Assembly (NCBI GenBank): GCA_964023205.1
Contig: OZ026848.1
Span: 28,073,912 to 28,137,911 of the forward strand
DNA: 64,000 bases
Source: Lutraria lutraria
Taxonomy: Eukaryota; Mollusca; Bivalvia; Venerida; Mactridae
Direction of reading: 5' to 3'
In this document: positions 37,601 to 49,600 of the stretch, one piece after another
How the letters are laid out: every line of letters begins with the position of its first letter
How positions within the stretch are numbered: the stretch's first letter is position 1
The notes under the pieces: model-generated
Told to the model about the DNA's origin: nothing
What the model saw: the letters and a program-made list of their open reading frames with translations, nothing else
Databases searched by the model: none
Program-made: the position numbers and the translations under genes

Positions 37601-40600
37601 CAATCTTTAACAAACACATATAAATCAATACAAATTTACGATGCAACCTTACACACAAATAATTGACTCTGAGCACCGAATGTTTATCCAAGTATTGAAA
37701 AAACAACACTTGAATCAAAAGTTTGTACTACGTCTACAATGAAATTGCCTGGAATACATTGTTGGTGATTAATTTAAAGTGCTGGTTGCTTTTCCTCTCC
37801 AATAATTCACACCTGTTGGTTTTGTTCTCGATTTCATGTCTGCACATAGTGACAAAACAGCACAATTTGGTAGGTTGCCTTAAAACTAAAACACAAACTA
37901 TCCTTAATGTTTTTCCAGTCTCAACTGCTTTGACCTTAATAGCCTCTCCAAGTCACTCAACCTAGAATCATCTGCAGTTATAACCTGGATTGAAAGTGTC
38001 TAGTTTAACATAATCTTCAACCATGATTTTGGGAAATGTAGTGATCGCTGTACTTTCTATTTGAACTGGTCACTCAGATGAGTCATATTGGACTGTGGTG
38101 AAGTCTGTACACCTGGAAAAAATAAACAGAAAGAAGCTTTACAAATAATATGAATTATCAAACACAATATTTTGAAGGCCAAATTAACTGTTTTCTTTTC
38201 GCACTTATTTGACCTAATACTGGTTGTAGAATTAAAATATTATTTACTGAATTACTTTGAAAAATACCCTGTAATAGATATAGTACTATATTTTGATTTC
38301 ATGAAACGTCAAATAATGATAGCATTTCAGCAACCATCAAACAACACTATCACAAAATCATTTCTTTGATCAATATGCTAGATACAATAGAGTAAAATTC
38401 ACAGTCAAAATGATAATTTACACTGCGTTTATTGGAATGCAAGTATAGTCATTGGCAAAACACAAATTTAAAGTCGACACTGTAACTTCAATCACTATTT
38501 CACTTTTAGTGGCACAATTTCGTACCTTGCACATATAATTAAAATAGAAGCAAGAAAGTCAGACAAACTGATGAATAAAATATGTTGTATCATTCATTTG
38601 GAACATTTTTTACTAGTTAACATTTAAAAATTAAACTGAAACAATTTCAAGTTGTTTTGTACTGATGTTCTTTGATGATTTTATCAGAGTGTTATGCAAA
38701 TTTATACCTTCAACAAATTTGCTGAGCTAACCCGGGAAGGAATTTCTGGCTCAAAAGGAATGGTTTTCCCATTAGCATATATCTGTATAGATGACGTCCT
38801 GTCTTATTTGGTCCAGCCAGCTTTTATTCTGCTTCTCATCCTTCGGTAAAACAATAACATGACAACTTCCACACATCTCGGTGCAGAGCCCTTGTGCATT
38901 GTATCGCCTAGCAATGAGCCCCGACTGATCCACCAACAATTATTGGTGAACAGGTAGTAGAAGGAACCGGAATGTCCATCCTCTGAAAATAATATAGTTT
39001 AATATTTAACATTTCACTTATTTTTTACAAAAATTAACACTATTGTCAAAGAGACAAAAAAAATAACAGTTTGTGGAATGAGCACAAACCAGAAGTCAAA
39101 ACCCACAAAATTCAGGTGGGGCCTTATAGTACATACCCTTAACCTAGTTTACATTTAATGCCAACTTCTATATAATATTGTGCCTGCTGTTATGATTTTT
39201 TAAAAATATATCATCCAGCTATGTAGTTTTACATCATTTAACATTGTTAGAAGACACAGCCTCTCATTTTTAGTCAGTAAAATTAATAATAGACAGGGAA
39301 AAATTAAATACCGTTGATTTACCCCACCCACTTGAATGTAGAATTTGGAGACCGTAATATATTGTTAAAACAAATGACAGCGAAATATTTGAACTGTAAT
39401 TAATACCTTCAAGCCACTACTTACCTACGATGTAGTTGGTTCGTTATGTCATTAAGAATTATCGTTATCAGTGATCGTTTTGTAAACTTGTAAAGCCAAT
39501 GTTGTGAAACACGGAAGTAAACCGGAAGTCACCATGTCGCAAAGGATTATGGGCTACTGGAAAGTCGAGAATGAAATCTATCTAACTATAAAGTTTCAAA
39601 GTCATAGCTCTTATAGTCTAGGAGTTATGCTAAGTATTATGTATGAACACATTAACAAAGGGCAACAACTCCAAAACTATAAATAAATTAATAATAATAA
39701 ATACTGCCAGTTTCACTCCAGGTGGCGCGCTAGTATTGACCTAGTTGTTAGTAAACAACATGGCCGCCAGAATAAGCGCAAACATTAAAAAAAATACTAA
39801 AATGGCAATTAGTTAACACTTCCAATTAATCTGATTATTGATAAAGCTATGTAATATCGAGCAACTCAGTATATATATGTTGTATATAGAATTTTTTTTC
39901 TATGTAAACAAATAATATCTAAGTAGAAATACCTAAACGTTATATCCCAAGAATCTTGACAGGAATTGAAGACCATCGTGAAAATTACGATATCACCAAC
40001 TATGTACGAGTCGAAATCCTTCCTTGAATCTTTTTTTCCCACCAGTGTGACGATTTTAAATAGACTTCCTCCGATCCATTGTATAGGAACGTGTACATGA
40101 TGGATACAAGCAATATAAATTGAATAAATTTAAAGCTTCAATCTTTCTTCTTCTTGAACTGACGCGGCTTTTTGAAAATACGATGCCTCCGAGCCAATCA
40201 AAATCGTGCGCGAAGTCACGTTTCGAATTTGGCCAATCAGTGTGTAGCGTGACGTCAGCAATGCAATATTACGGAAACAACCGAGTAATTCCGATCTACG
40301 TTCTGACTTAAAAAAACGAAACTTTTTCTTATTATATTTAAGTAACGTTTCTCCCTTGAATAAATATTTATCCAGTCTTAGAGATCTGTTAATTTATACA
40401 ATCACCTACTTCAAATTAGAATTATTAATAGTTAATTAACAATCAGATAAGCTGGGAAGAACGTGTCACACGTACAGTCAAGGTGTCAGCATATTTATGG
40501 CATGATTTAAAATACACACAGAAATTTGATTAGTTGACAGTTTGCTTCAAACAACGAACACCGACATGCGTAGCCTTATATGGCAAATCAATGTGTGATT

Positions 40601-43600
40601 TATTACGTGGTCAATTAATTAGCGAGTTTGTTTGATCAATTTAAACATTAATTTTTCAGCTGAACGGGAAGTGTTTATTTGTTTTGCTTTATTGTAAAAA
40701 CCTAATATTTGCATGTTTTGTACATGTATTGAGTGAATAAATGATATGTTCTGTTCTGTTCTAAAATATGTATGATGCAATACTATGTCTTGGATTTTGT
40801 CTGGTGACGTACGTAATTTCATCTGTGTAGAAAATTATAATGGATCAGAATGGACGTACCGTCGTAATGATTCATGTAATAAAAAAACGTAGTTATATCA
40901 TTATTTAGTATTGTTGACTTCATTGTATTCTTTAAATAATCTACAAAAACTAATGAATTTTAGTGAGGTATTTAATGATTGTATGTCAACATCACGTGTT
41001 GTGTAAACCTAAGTTTATGTACATTATTTGATTTAAAATTGGCATGTATGCATTTAGTTGTATATTTACAAGCAATCCAAGGCATCGATGTATTTAAATG
41101 TCTATTTGCGTAAATGAACTGAAATTAAGCATTGCGTGTATAGAAGGATCCGTACAGTACTATTTTAAACAGTGTAACACACATAAATAACACGTCTGAC
41201 CCGAAGCTGCTAGACTGCTTAACACAGCAGGTGGTATACGACCCCATGCTGTTATTTCCGGTATCAATAAGGATCATGTCACACAGAATACGATTTTGAC
41301 CACTTGCTTGTATCACGGACAGTTCGCATGTTGGCATAAATAGATTTTTTGTTTAAGTGAATGTCTTTTCTTAGTAATACAAATTTATACACACATGAAT
41401 GTATGTAAGTCCTTGATACTTAATAGATTTGATTAAATTTTGATTTATTTGCCGGGAATACGAGACGATTTTCCGAAAATCTACAAATCTATCGATTGAA
41501 TAAACGCCCGTTGTTCGGTCCGTGTTTTTGATATACATGGTCGTTACGTACACGTATATTTCGGAAAATTAGCACAAACTTTTCCCAAAATTATCAGGTG
41601 GTGGAAATGTATTTCGGCCCAGTGGAAACACTGTTTATGAAACGACTTTAAAGGATTTTAAGCTCACCTGAGCATGTGGTAAGATGAGTATTTAAATTAC
41701 AATCAATGTCGACGTCCGTCGTCCACACCTGGAGGATTTCTTAACAAGTGTCACAGTTTTGATTGCATCTTCATAAAAGTTTTTCAGAAAGTTTGTCTCA
41801 GTGATATCATGAACCGGGTCAAACATGGGTCATCTGGGGTAAAAAACTAGGTCACCGGGGTAAAACCACAGGAACTATTTGATGATAGTGTTGAGGTCAT
41901 AGCTTTTTTTTTTTTGATTGTATTGTCAGAATATGTTGTCTTAGACAATTTTGAACATACGTGTTTTGGGGTCAAAAACTAGGTCACCGGGTCAAATCTC
42001 AGGAAAACCTTTATAACACTGTATTAGTTCATAATTTTGATCGGATCTTCACCAAACTTTGTAAGAATGTTTGTCATGCCGATGTCACGAAAAAATCTGA
42101 ACGTACGTGTTTTGGGGTCAAAAACTAGGTCACCGGGTTAAATGTTAGGAAAGCCTTCATAACACTGTAGAGATCATGATTTTGATTGGATCTTCACCAA
42201 ACCTTGTAAAAATGTTTGTCATAATGATGTTATCTTAAAGTTAGAATATACGTCATTTGGGGTCAAAAACTAGGTCACCGGGTCAAATCTCAGGAAAAGC
42301 TTCATAATACTGTAAAGATCATGACCTTGATTGGATCTTCACCAAACCTTTTAAGAATGTTTGTCATACTGATGTCATCTTAAAGTTTGAATATACGTCA
42401 TTTGGGGTCAAAAACTAGGTCACCGGGTCAAATCTCAGGAAAACCTTCATAACACTGTAGAGGTCATAATTTTTATTGGATCTTCACTCAACTTTGTAAG
42501 AATGTTTGTCATACTGATGTCATGAAAATTATTGAACATGGGTCATTTGGGGTCAAAAACTAGGTCAACAGGTCAAATCTCAGGAAAACCTTCATAACAC
42601 TGTAGAGGTCATAATTTTAATTGGATCTTCACTCAACCTTTTAAGAATGTTTGTCATACTGAAAATGATTGAACATGGGTCATTTGGGGTCAAAAACTAG
42701 GTCACCGGGTCAAATTACATGAGAAAAAAATGAATAAACTTTTGTCAATTGCAAAAGCTTCAACTGATAAATTGTAGAGTTCTTTTATTTATTGGATGTA
42801 AACTGCAGTGTAGATAGCAATTTCATACCAAAGTCCAAGTGCTTGACAGTTTATCAAAATATCATGTAAAAAAAGAATTGCATGTACTTGTAAGATCTAT
42901 GAGAAAAGAATCAATGATTTATATTTCCTAACTAGTGATTTCTTTGGAATAATATATAAATTCATAATCATATTAGAATAATTATTTAATTGTGCAGGAA
43001 ACATGACATCAAACCTGAATACACAGAAAATAGAACATTTTGGCCTCATTTTAAGTATTAAAAGTCAAGAAAATAACAGAGTTCTGAATAGTTACTTTTT
43101 AGTTACACCAAAAAATGACAAAGTCTAAAAGGCAGAAATATATATACTCTGAAAAAGACAGAGTTAAAAAAAGTTACACTTTAGTTACACCAAAGAATGG
43201 CTAAGTCCAAAAAGTTACAATTTAGTTACACTGGAAAAAGACAGAGTTAAAAAAAGTTACACTTTAGTTACACCATTGAATGACTAAGTTCAAAAAGTTA
43301 CAATTTAGTTACACTTGAAAAAAACAGAGTTAAAAAAGTTACACTTTAGTTACACCATAAAATAGCTAAGTCCAAAAAAGTTACAAATTAGTTATAACTT
43401 TTTTGTAACTCAATACCTAGTTACAAAAAAGTTACTCTTTAGTTACAGAAAAGTTATGCCTATGTGTAACTTTTTTCGGTATGGGGGGTTATGAGAGGTG
43501 GTTAGTGTGATCAACACATACACAAATATACACTAAAATCAAAGTAAGTTTGTGATACTGTAGTATCTACTTACTTGTTTTCTTCAGTCATTTTACAAAT

Positions 43601-46600
43601 ATCAATCATCACTGTGTGGTAGCACTGTACGCAAAAAATCAACGGTGTTTACAAGATGGCGGACGGATAAATGTTGTGAGGTAGGTGTCGTTTGTTTTTG
43701 GTTCAAACTTTTTAAATACGACGTCCTCTACACAATAGTATACATCAAATGAAAGAACTTTAAAACGGCAATCGGCGGCTAATAATCGTTTTTTATCAAA
43801 CCACGCCGTTTTCACCAAATCAGTGTCTGAACATCTCGTGTTGAGTTTTTTGAAAAACGAAGCGAGGAAACTGAACAAAACCGACGATTATTCCGTTAAA
43901 ATGAATGAATCGACAAAAATACTTGTCCACGTGTATGGAGAATGTAAAGCTCCTCACGTATATCCATTATTTCCTCATCAAAATCCCTTGTAGTAGATGT
44001 TTTAAAGCTTTAAAATTTTACATACTGTACGCCACGGTGCTAAGTGTAAACATTGTACTGTACGCAACGGAGAAAACAATTTCTGTACGCAACGGAGCAA
44101 CAATTTTAGTCAAAAATCTGTACGCAATGGAGCAGTCAATGAATAGCTTGTTTCTGTGTGTTTAAAAACGTGTCTTCTATACTTTGATTTCAATTTAAAG
44201 TGCATTGTTAAAGAAGAATGCACGCTTCGGGTTCAAAAGCGCAGTAATATGATTACTAACGCAGGCAAGTCTGAGTGAATAATTACAAACTTTCGAACGA
44301 TAAAACGTGCATTATGTTACTACAATGCTGGACAAAATGAGATATTATTTTCATTCTTACATGCTAAAAAAGTGAATTGATTAAACTATGATAATTACAA
44401 TGAGCGGATAAGCAATTTTCATGATTTTGATGCCATTTGGTCAATTGACGTTTCTGACGTCAAGGGGCAAATAAACATTTCTTTTTTACTGTGAATATCG
44501 TAGACCTCGTTAGGTCTTCAGTGAGTATATAACGTTTGATGTTTCAGTATAAACTCGCATTATATGTGTTTCACTTTCCATAAAAAAAAAATATATATAT
44601 CTTCATAAGTTAGTTTTTTTTCTTACGTTAGATTTTATTAAATTTCAGATTCTATATGAAAATAACTAATGAAAAATATAAACAGTATTCAGCGGAAAAC
44701 CTATGCTAATATCTTGTCTTTGTTCCATATCTTTACAATATCATTTTAATTTCGAAAAATACACGCAGCACCTGAGATTCGAACCTACCTGTCACCATCC
44801 GACATCCGTTTAAAGTCATTGCTAGTAGACTGCTCGACCAGCGAAGATGACTTATTTAACCTTATTACAAATACAAATTTAGCCGAATTGTTATGGACAA
44901 CTAATTCTGAAATCGTAATCGACAAAAAGCCATTCACTTAGTAAATTCATGAAAAATTGTCAATTATTATAGATAATACTGAGCCAAAACTGGTATCGTT
45001 ATTGATGTTTATGCGTGCATTCTTCTATAACAATGTATAGAAGACATGTTTTTAAACACACAGAAACAAGCTATTCACTGACTGCTCCGCTGCGTACAGA
45101 TTTTTGACTAAAATTGTTGCTCCGTTGCGTACAGAAATTGTTTTCTCCGTTGCGTACAGTACAATGTTTACACTTAGCACCGTGGCGTACAGTATGTAAA
45201 ATTTAAAAGCTTTAAAACATCTACTACAAGGAATTTTGAAGAGGAAATAATGGATATACGTGAGGAGCTTTACATTCTCCATACACGTGGACAAGTATTT
45301 TTGTCGATTCATTCATTTTAACGGAATAATCGTCGGTTTTGTTCAGTTTCCTCGCTTCGTTTTTCAAAAACTCAACACGAGATGTTCAGACACTGATTTT
45401 GTGAAAACGGCGTGGTTTGATAAAAAACGATTATTAGCCGCCGATTGCCGTTTTAAAGTTCTGTCATTTGATGTATACTATTGTGTAGAGGACGTCGTAT
45501 TTAAAAAGTTTGAACCAAAAACAAACGACACCTACCTCACAACATTTATCCGTCCGCCATCTTGTAAACACCGTTGATTTTTTGCGTACAGTGCTACCAC
45601 ACAGTGATCATGTAACACAAATAAAAGAACTGATTAAAATACAATCAATGAAAATAAGTACATCTGACTAAGATCTAGATCAGAGATAATGCAAAGCTTA
45701 GTCAAGGACAGTCCAAGAACAGAGTGTTGCGATTGGTTAAAATTCAAGGCAATATTCAACATTAACCAATGAGAGGTTTGTGAGTTAAAAATGGCCTTCA
45801 TATACACATAATAAGTTAAATTGTACTAGATTTGAATCTAAACTTTGATATTACAATAAATTCTCACCTTAGACGTTCAAGAGTCGTCTTAAGACCATAG
45901 CAACCACAGAAATGACTTGGAACACGTATACTTCCACCTATATCACTACCATACCCTACAATTACACCACATCCATACAATGAAACATTCGCTGAAATCC
46001 CTTTTCAATTGTTCAACTTGCAATTCACAACAGAGGTCATGATGATATCTAAACCATTTTTCCACAGACAAATGTATTAAGCTTCCATACTATTTACAAA
46101 TGTACAGTAAAACATTGATATTTAGACCATCTTTGTGACCAAATGAAAAAGTTATAATATTGAGGTGAGTTCACTATCAAGTTGAAATAAACAACCAGTT
46201 TATAAGAATAAATATTCTTGTTAATGAGAAGGTCTTAATATTGATGTGGTCACAATGTTTGACTGTGAAGCAAAATGGAATTACTGAGTTTTAAAAAAGT
46301 TCAGAAAAAATCAGCAGTCTATCTGATTGACTAATTCAAATTTTGTCTCACTAAATATTTTACAGACATCTTGTTAATGACTTATCATCCTATGTATCTA
46401 ATCTAATCTAAAGACAGAATTGTTCTGACCTAGAATAGAAGCCTTAGCTCCAATCAATGCAGCCTCGCCACCTGTCGATCCACCAGGAGTTCTTGTCGGG
46501 TCAAATGGATTCACTGTTTGTCCATAAATAGGATTCGAACATTCATATCTGAAAATATGACCTACAGGATGATAAGCTATTCAGAAAGCATTGTATTTAT

Positions 46601-49600
46601 TTTTTGAACTACAGTTCCCAATCATACAGAAGATAAGGAGTCAAAGTAGTGAGTTTTTATTGCCTAAAGGCCAAGGTCATTCCCTTATAAGGCAATATAC
46701 ACTTTGTGTTTAAGCCAGCACATTTTTTTTGTATTTTCTTGTATTTCTATGATATTCATTATTCTGTCAGTATCTAGACTGATAACAGTTTGAATTCTAC
46801 AAATCTTTAGTTTCTATGACAATGGCACAGATTGTAGCTATAGATACCACTTACATCATCATAGTCTGGGGAATGTTGGTTCTAATAAAAGGTATGGCCC
46901 CTTGATCCTTCAATACCTACAATAAATACAAACTATATAACTTTAACAAGATATTTAGTACTGGGTAGAAAAGATACAAGAATTATTTATCATTATTGAA
47001 CATTTAGATGTGGCTGGAAAAGATTGACATGTTCAATAAACTGACGACACTTTCAATGATCATTTCTGGCTTATTGATAAAATTCATTTTTTAGAAAAGT
47101 GATACAACTTGAGAAATAAAACTAATAGAGGATCATATAGCCTGTTTCAGATATATTTTTGTAGTTAATTCAGCAAAATACGATATTATAAAACTTTGTT
47201 ATTACAAGCATCAGTGTCACAAGCACCAGACTGACCTTCAGGAGTTTTCAAATTCTCGTCAATTTTTATCTTAAGTAGTATACACCTTAAATCACTTCTG
47301 TTACGATTATCATAGTCTTAATATCTCAAGCATACATGTTGGTCCCTAGATTTAGTTTTAAGTGCTAATTACCATAATATTCAAAGCTGTAATATTTGGT
47401 GTAATGTTGGAACCTTTTACAATGTACAGTGATAGTGCCATGTTTACCTACTCACCTTGACTAATGCAGCATCTTCAGGCCGAGGTTTACCAAGGTACCG
47501 ACTTAACCCAGCTGTGGTATCCAAACTTTTAATATCAAAACTTTCCTTCACACTAATAGGAATACCATGTAGTATTCCTTTCTTCTCATTCTGTGAATCC
47601 AACTTCTCTGCCATTTCCTGTAAAGTACAAACATAATGGAATCCAGAGAATTATTCTACATTTGATATTAATTTGTGTTAATTTCTAACCCAGGAGTCTT
47701 AAAATCATATTTTATGGATGTGTTTCATCATACAGTGAAACTTGTGTTAATGGTCACTTGTAAACAATGGTCACTCTGCAGCACTCGCTTAATGTTGTTA
47801 ATGACCAAAATTAACCTAGAGCTGTCAAAAGGTGACAAATACCCCCAGATGCTGCATAGACCTAAGAGCCCTCCTAATGGGAGTTAACATTTGTGAAAAA
47901 TTATTTCAAACTCTTCTAATGAATGCCGAAGGTACAGAGCAGACACGACAATAAGACCAAAATTATGACCTTTGAACTCCAAGTGTGACCTTGACATTGG
48001 AGCTATAGGCATGAGAGTTGCATGTGACATGTCGTCTAATGATGGTTAGTGGTAAGTTATAACAGAATCATATCATGAATGACCAAGTTACTGAGCAGAA
48101 ATGATTCGGGACAGACAGACAAATGACTCGTATATAGTCCCCACTATTTTAGTCTGAGTATCATTAGGGTAGGAACAGGCTGTCAAAATTCTCTTTTTTT
48201 CTAAACACCTTTTACGAGAAAACAATTTATTTTCATCTTCTCATTATTGCCATAAGAAAGTGTAGGGATGGAACCAAAACATGTGGTTAGTTAGGCAATT
48301 GTACACACAACTATTCTTACAAGTCTAAAGGTCAACTGTGCACAAAAGCCACTTTTTCTATGATAAGCTTTGTTCATTTACTCAGGATAGAAAAAGAATA
48401 TTAAATCTTTGAGGCAGCTCTGTATAGTTTCACTGCCTGTACATTTTACATTCTTAGTACAAAGGTGTGGCTTTATCAGTACTTGACAATCCCTAACATT
48501 TTCCTTACTTTCACAACAGCAAATAAGAGATCTAAGTAATTATCACTGTAGTTTGTAAACTTTGTATGAACAAAAAAATCAATTCTTGAAAATAAAATGT
48601 AAGAATAGTATAGTAAATATCTGTAAATTACAGTAATAAGTATGAATGTACTTGGCATTTCAAACTTACAGCTATAAACATCATATTCATACAGAAAGAT
48701 TTTCCATAATATTCCCAAACATTTCCTTCAAAAATCACTCCAAACTAAATCAGAAAATCTGACTACCAGTAAAACATGAAAATAAATTACTAAATTGAAG
48801 CCAAATTTCTTGTACAGATGAAAGTAGATGGTCTCTCTGATGAAAACATTTGAAATGCAGAACATCCTTGTTATTTAGACTAACAGTAACTGTGGCACTA
48901 AAAACACACGTCTCAATATCTAGGTGGTCTTGTAATAAATTCGAAATACAAGCTTTACAAAGACTGACATAATTATAGTAAACATGTTGTTATTGGACGA
49001 GATGATCCTACTACTAGTATTGAAGTGGTGCCATTATGAGACTGTATTGATAGTTGTTACTATGATACTAACAACAGGGGTGATCGATGGTCAAGTGGAC
49101 TGGACTTAATAAAAGTTTTTGGGTTCAATTCTCAGCTCCGCCTTTGGAATTTCAAAGGGACACTGAAAATTACTGAGCCAAGTACTGTGTACAGAAAATC
49201 ACAGGAAAAAAGGGTGAGGTGTGTAGCAGTGCTTAATCCGGGGCACAATAAAGAACCAGAAAAATATATTTGAAAAGAGTAGGAATATAAATGCCTGATT
49301 CACCTGTATCTTATCTCCCCTCTATTTAGGATGGCTCTAAAATGACCATTACTGTTGAATGGGCCGTTAAACAACAGATACTGGTAAATAAATGATACTA
49401 CCTACCTTTGCAGTGAGGAGAGGTTCTGTAATAGCATTCAGTCTTTCGTTAGCTTTCAATGCCTATTAAGAAGAAAAATGTCATTCAGTACATGGTTAAC
49501 AAGTAGAAACAATATTGATTTGTCTGTCTCTAATTATTGTTAAAGATTTAACATATTTCACAATTTATCTAAAAACAACGACAAAGGAAGAATGGGAGCA

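Larger units (their letters stand above)
32885..39569. mobile_element. Nested ~6.7-kb TIR element inside the tandem array
   Basis: The left end contains TTCCAGAATCCCATAATCC then TTTGCGACAAGGTGACTTCC. The right end (about 39515-39560) is its reverse complement over roughly 50 bases with a few differences. The flanks are the two halves of one 157-bp unit (..CACTCATCCTCAA | ATGAAATCTATCTAAC..), so the insertion is direct evidence from the host repeat. A 3-bp AAT duplication (32882-32884, 39570-39572) is a plausible target-site duplication. No intact transposase is visible. Remains include a 45-residue frame after an acceptor at about 34432 and a decayed frame at 38772-38939. Confidence 0.8.
29812..43485. 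mobile_element. Large (~13.7 kb) DNA element with 21-bp TIRs and GTTAC subterminal arrays
   Basis: The left end starts CCCATACCGAAAAAAGTTAC at 29812. The reverse complement of the right end (about 43465-43485) is identical for 21 bases. Each end is followed inward by an array of GTTACA(A/T)AAAA-like words: 29825-30445 on the left, 43080-43475 on the right, running in opposite orientation. This is the architecture of a cut-and-paste DNA transposon with subterminal transposase-binding repeats. I could not find an exact target-site duplication. It lies wholly within one FAAH intron and contains further nested elements. No recognisable transposase remains, so the superfamily is unknown. Alternative reading: two separate smaller elements of the same family in opposite orientation. 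Confidence 0.7.

Noticed and set aside
38058..38114. Terminal exon [14 protein letters not shown] (minus strand) after the 38708-38982 stretch
   Set aside because: Phase does not match the only frame open to the upstream donor.
44765..44855. Functional tRNA gene (also at 2725, 18855, 49075 and 51640)
   Set aside because: A and B boxes are recognisable but acceptor and anticodon stems do not close, and the copies continue into SINE-type bodies.
43639..45577. Mirror-image 79-105-residue frames
   Set aside because: They arise from the two inverted arms of the foldback element; no domain, and frames on both strands of the same arm are open, as expected by chance.
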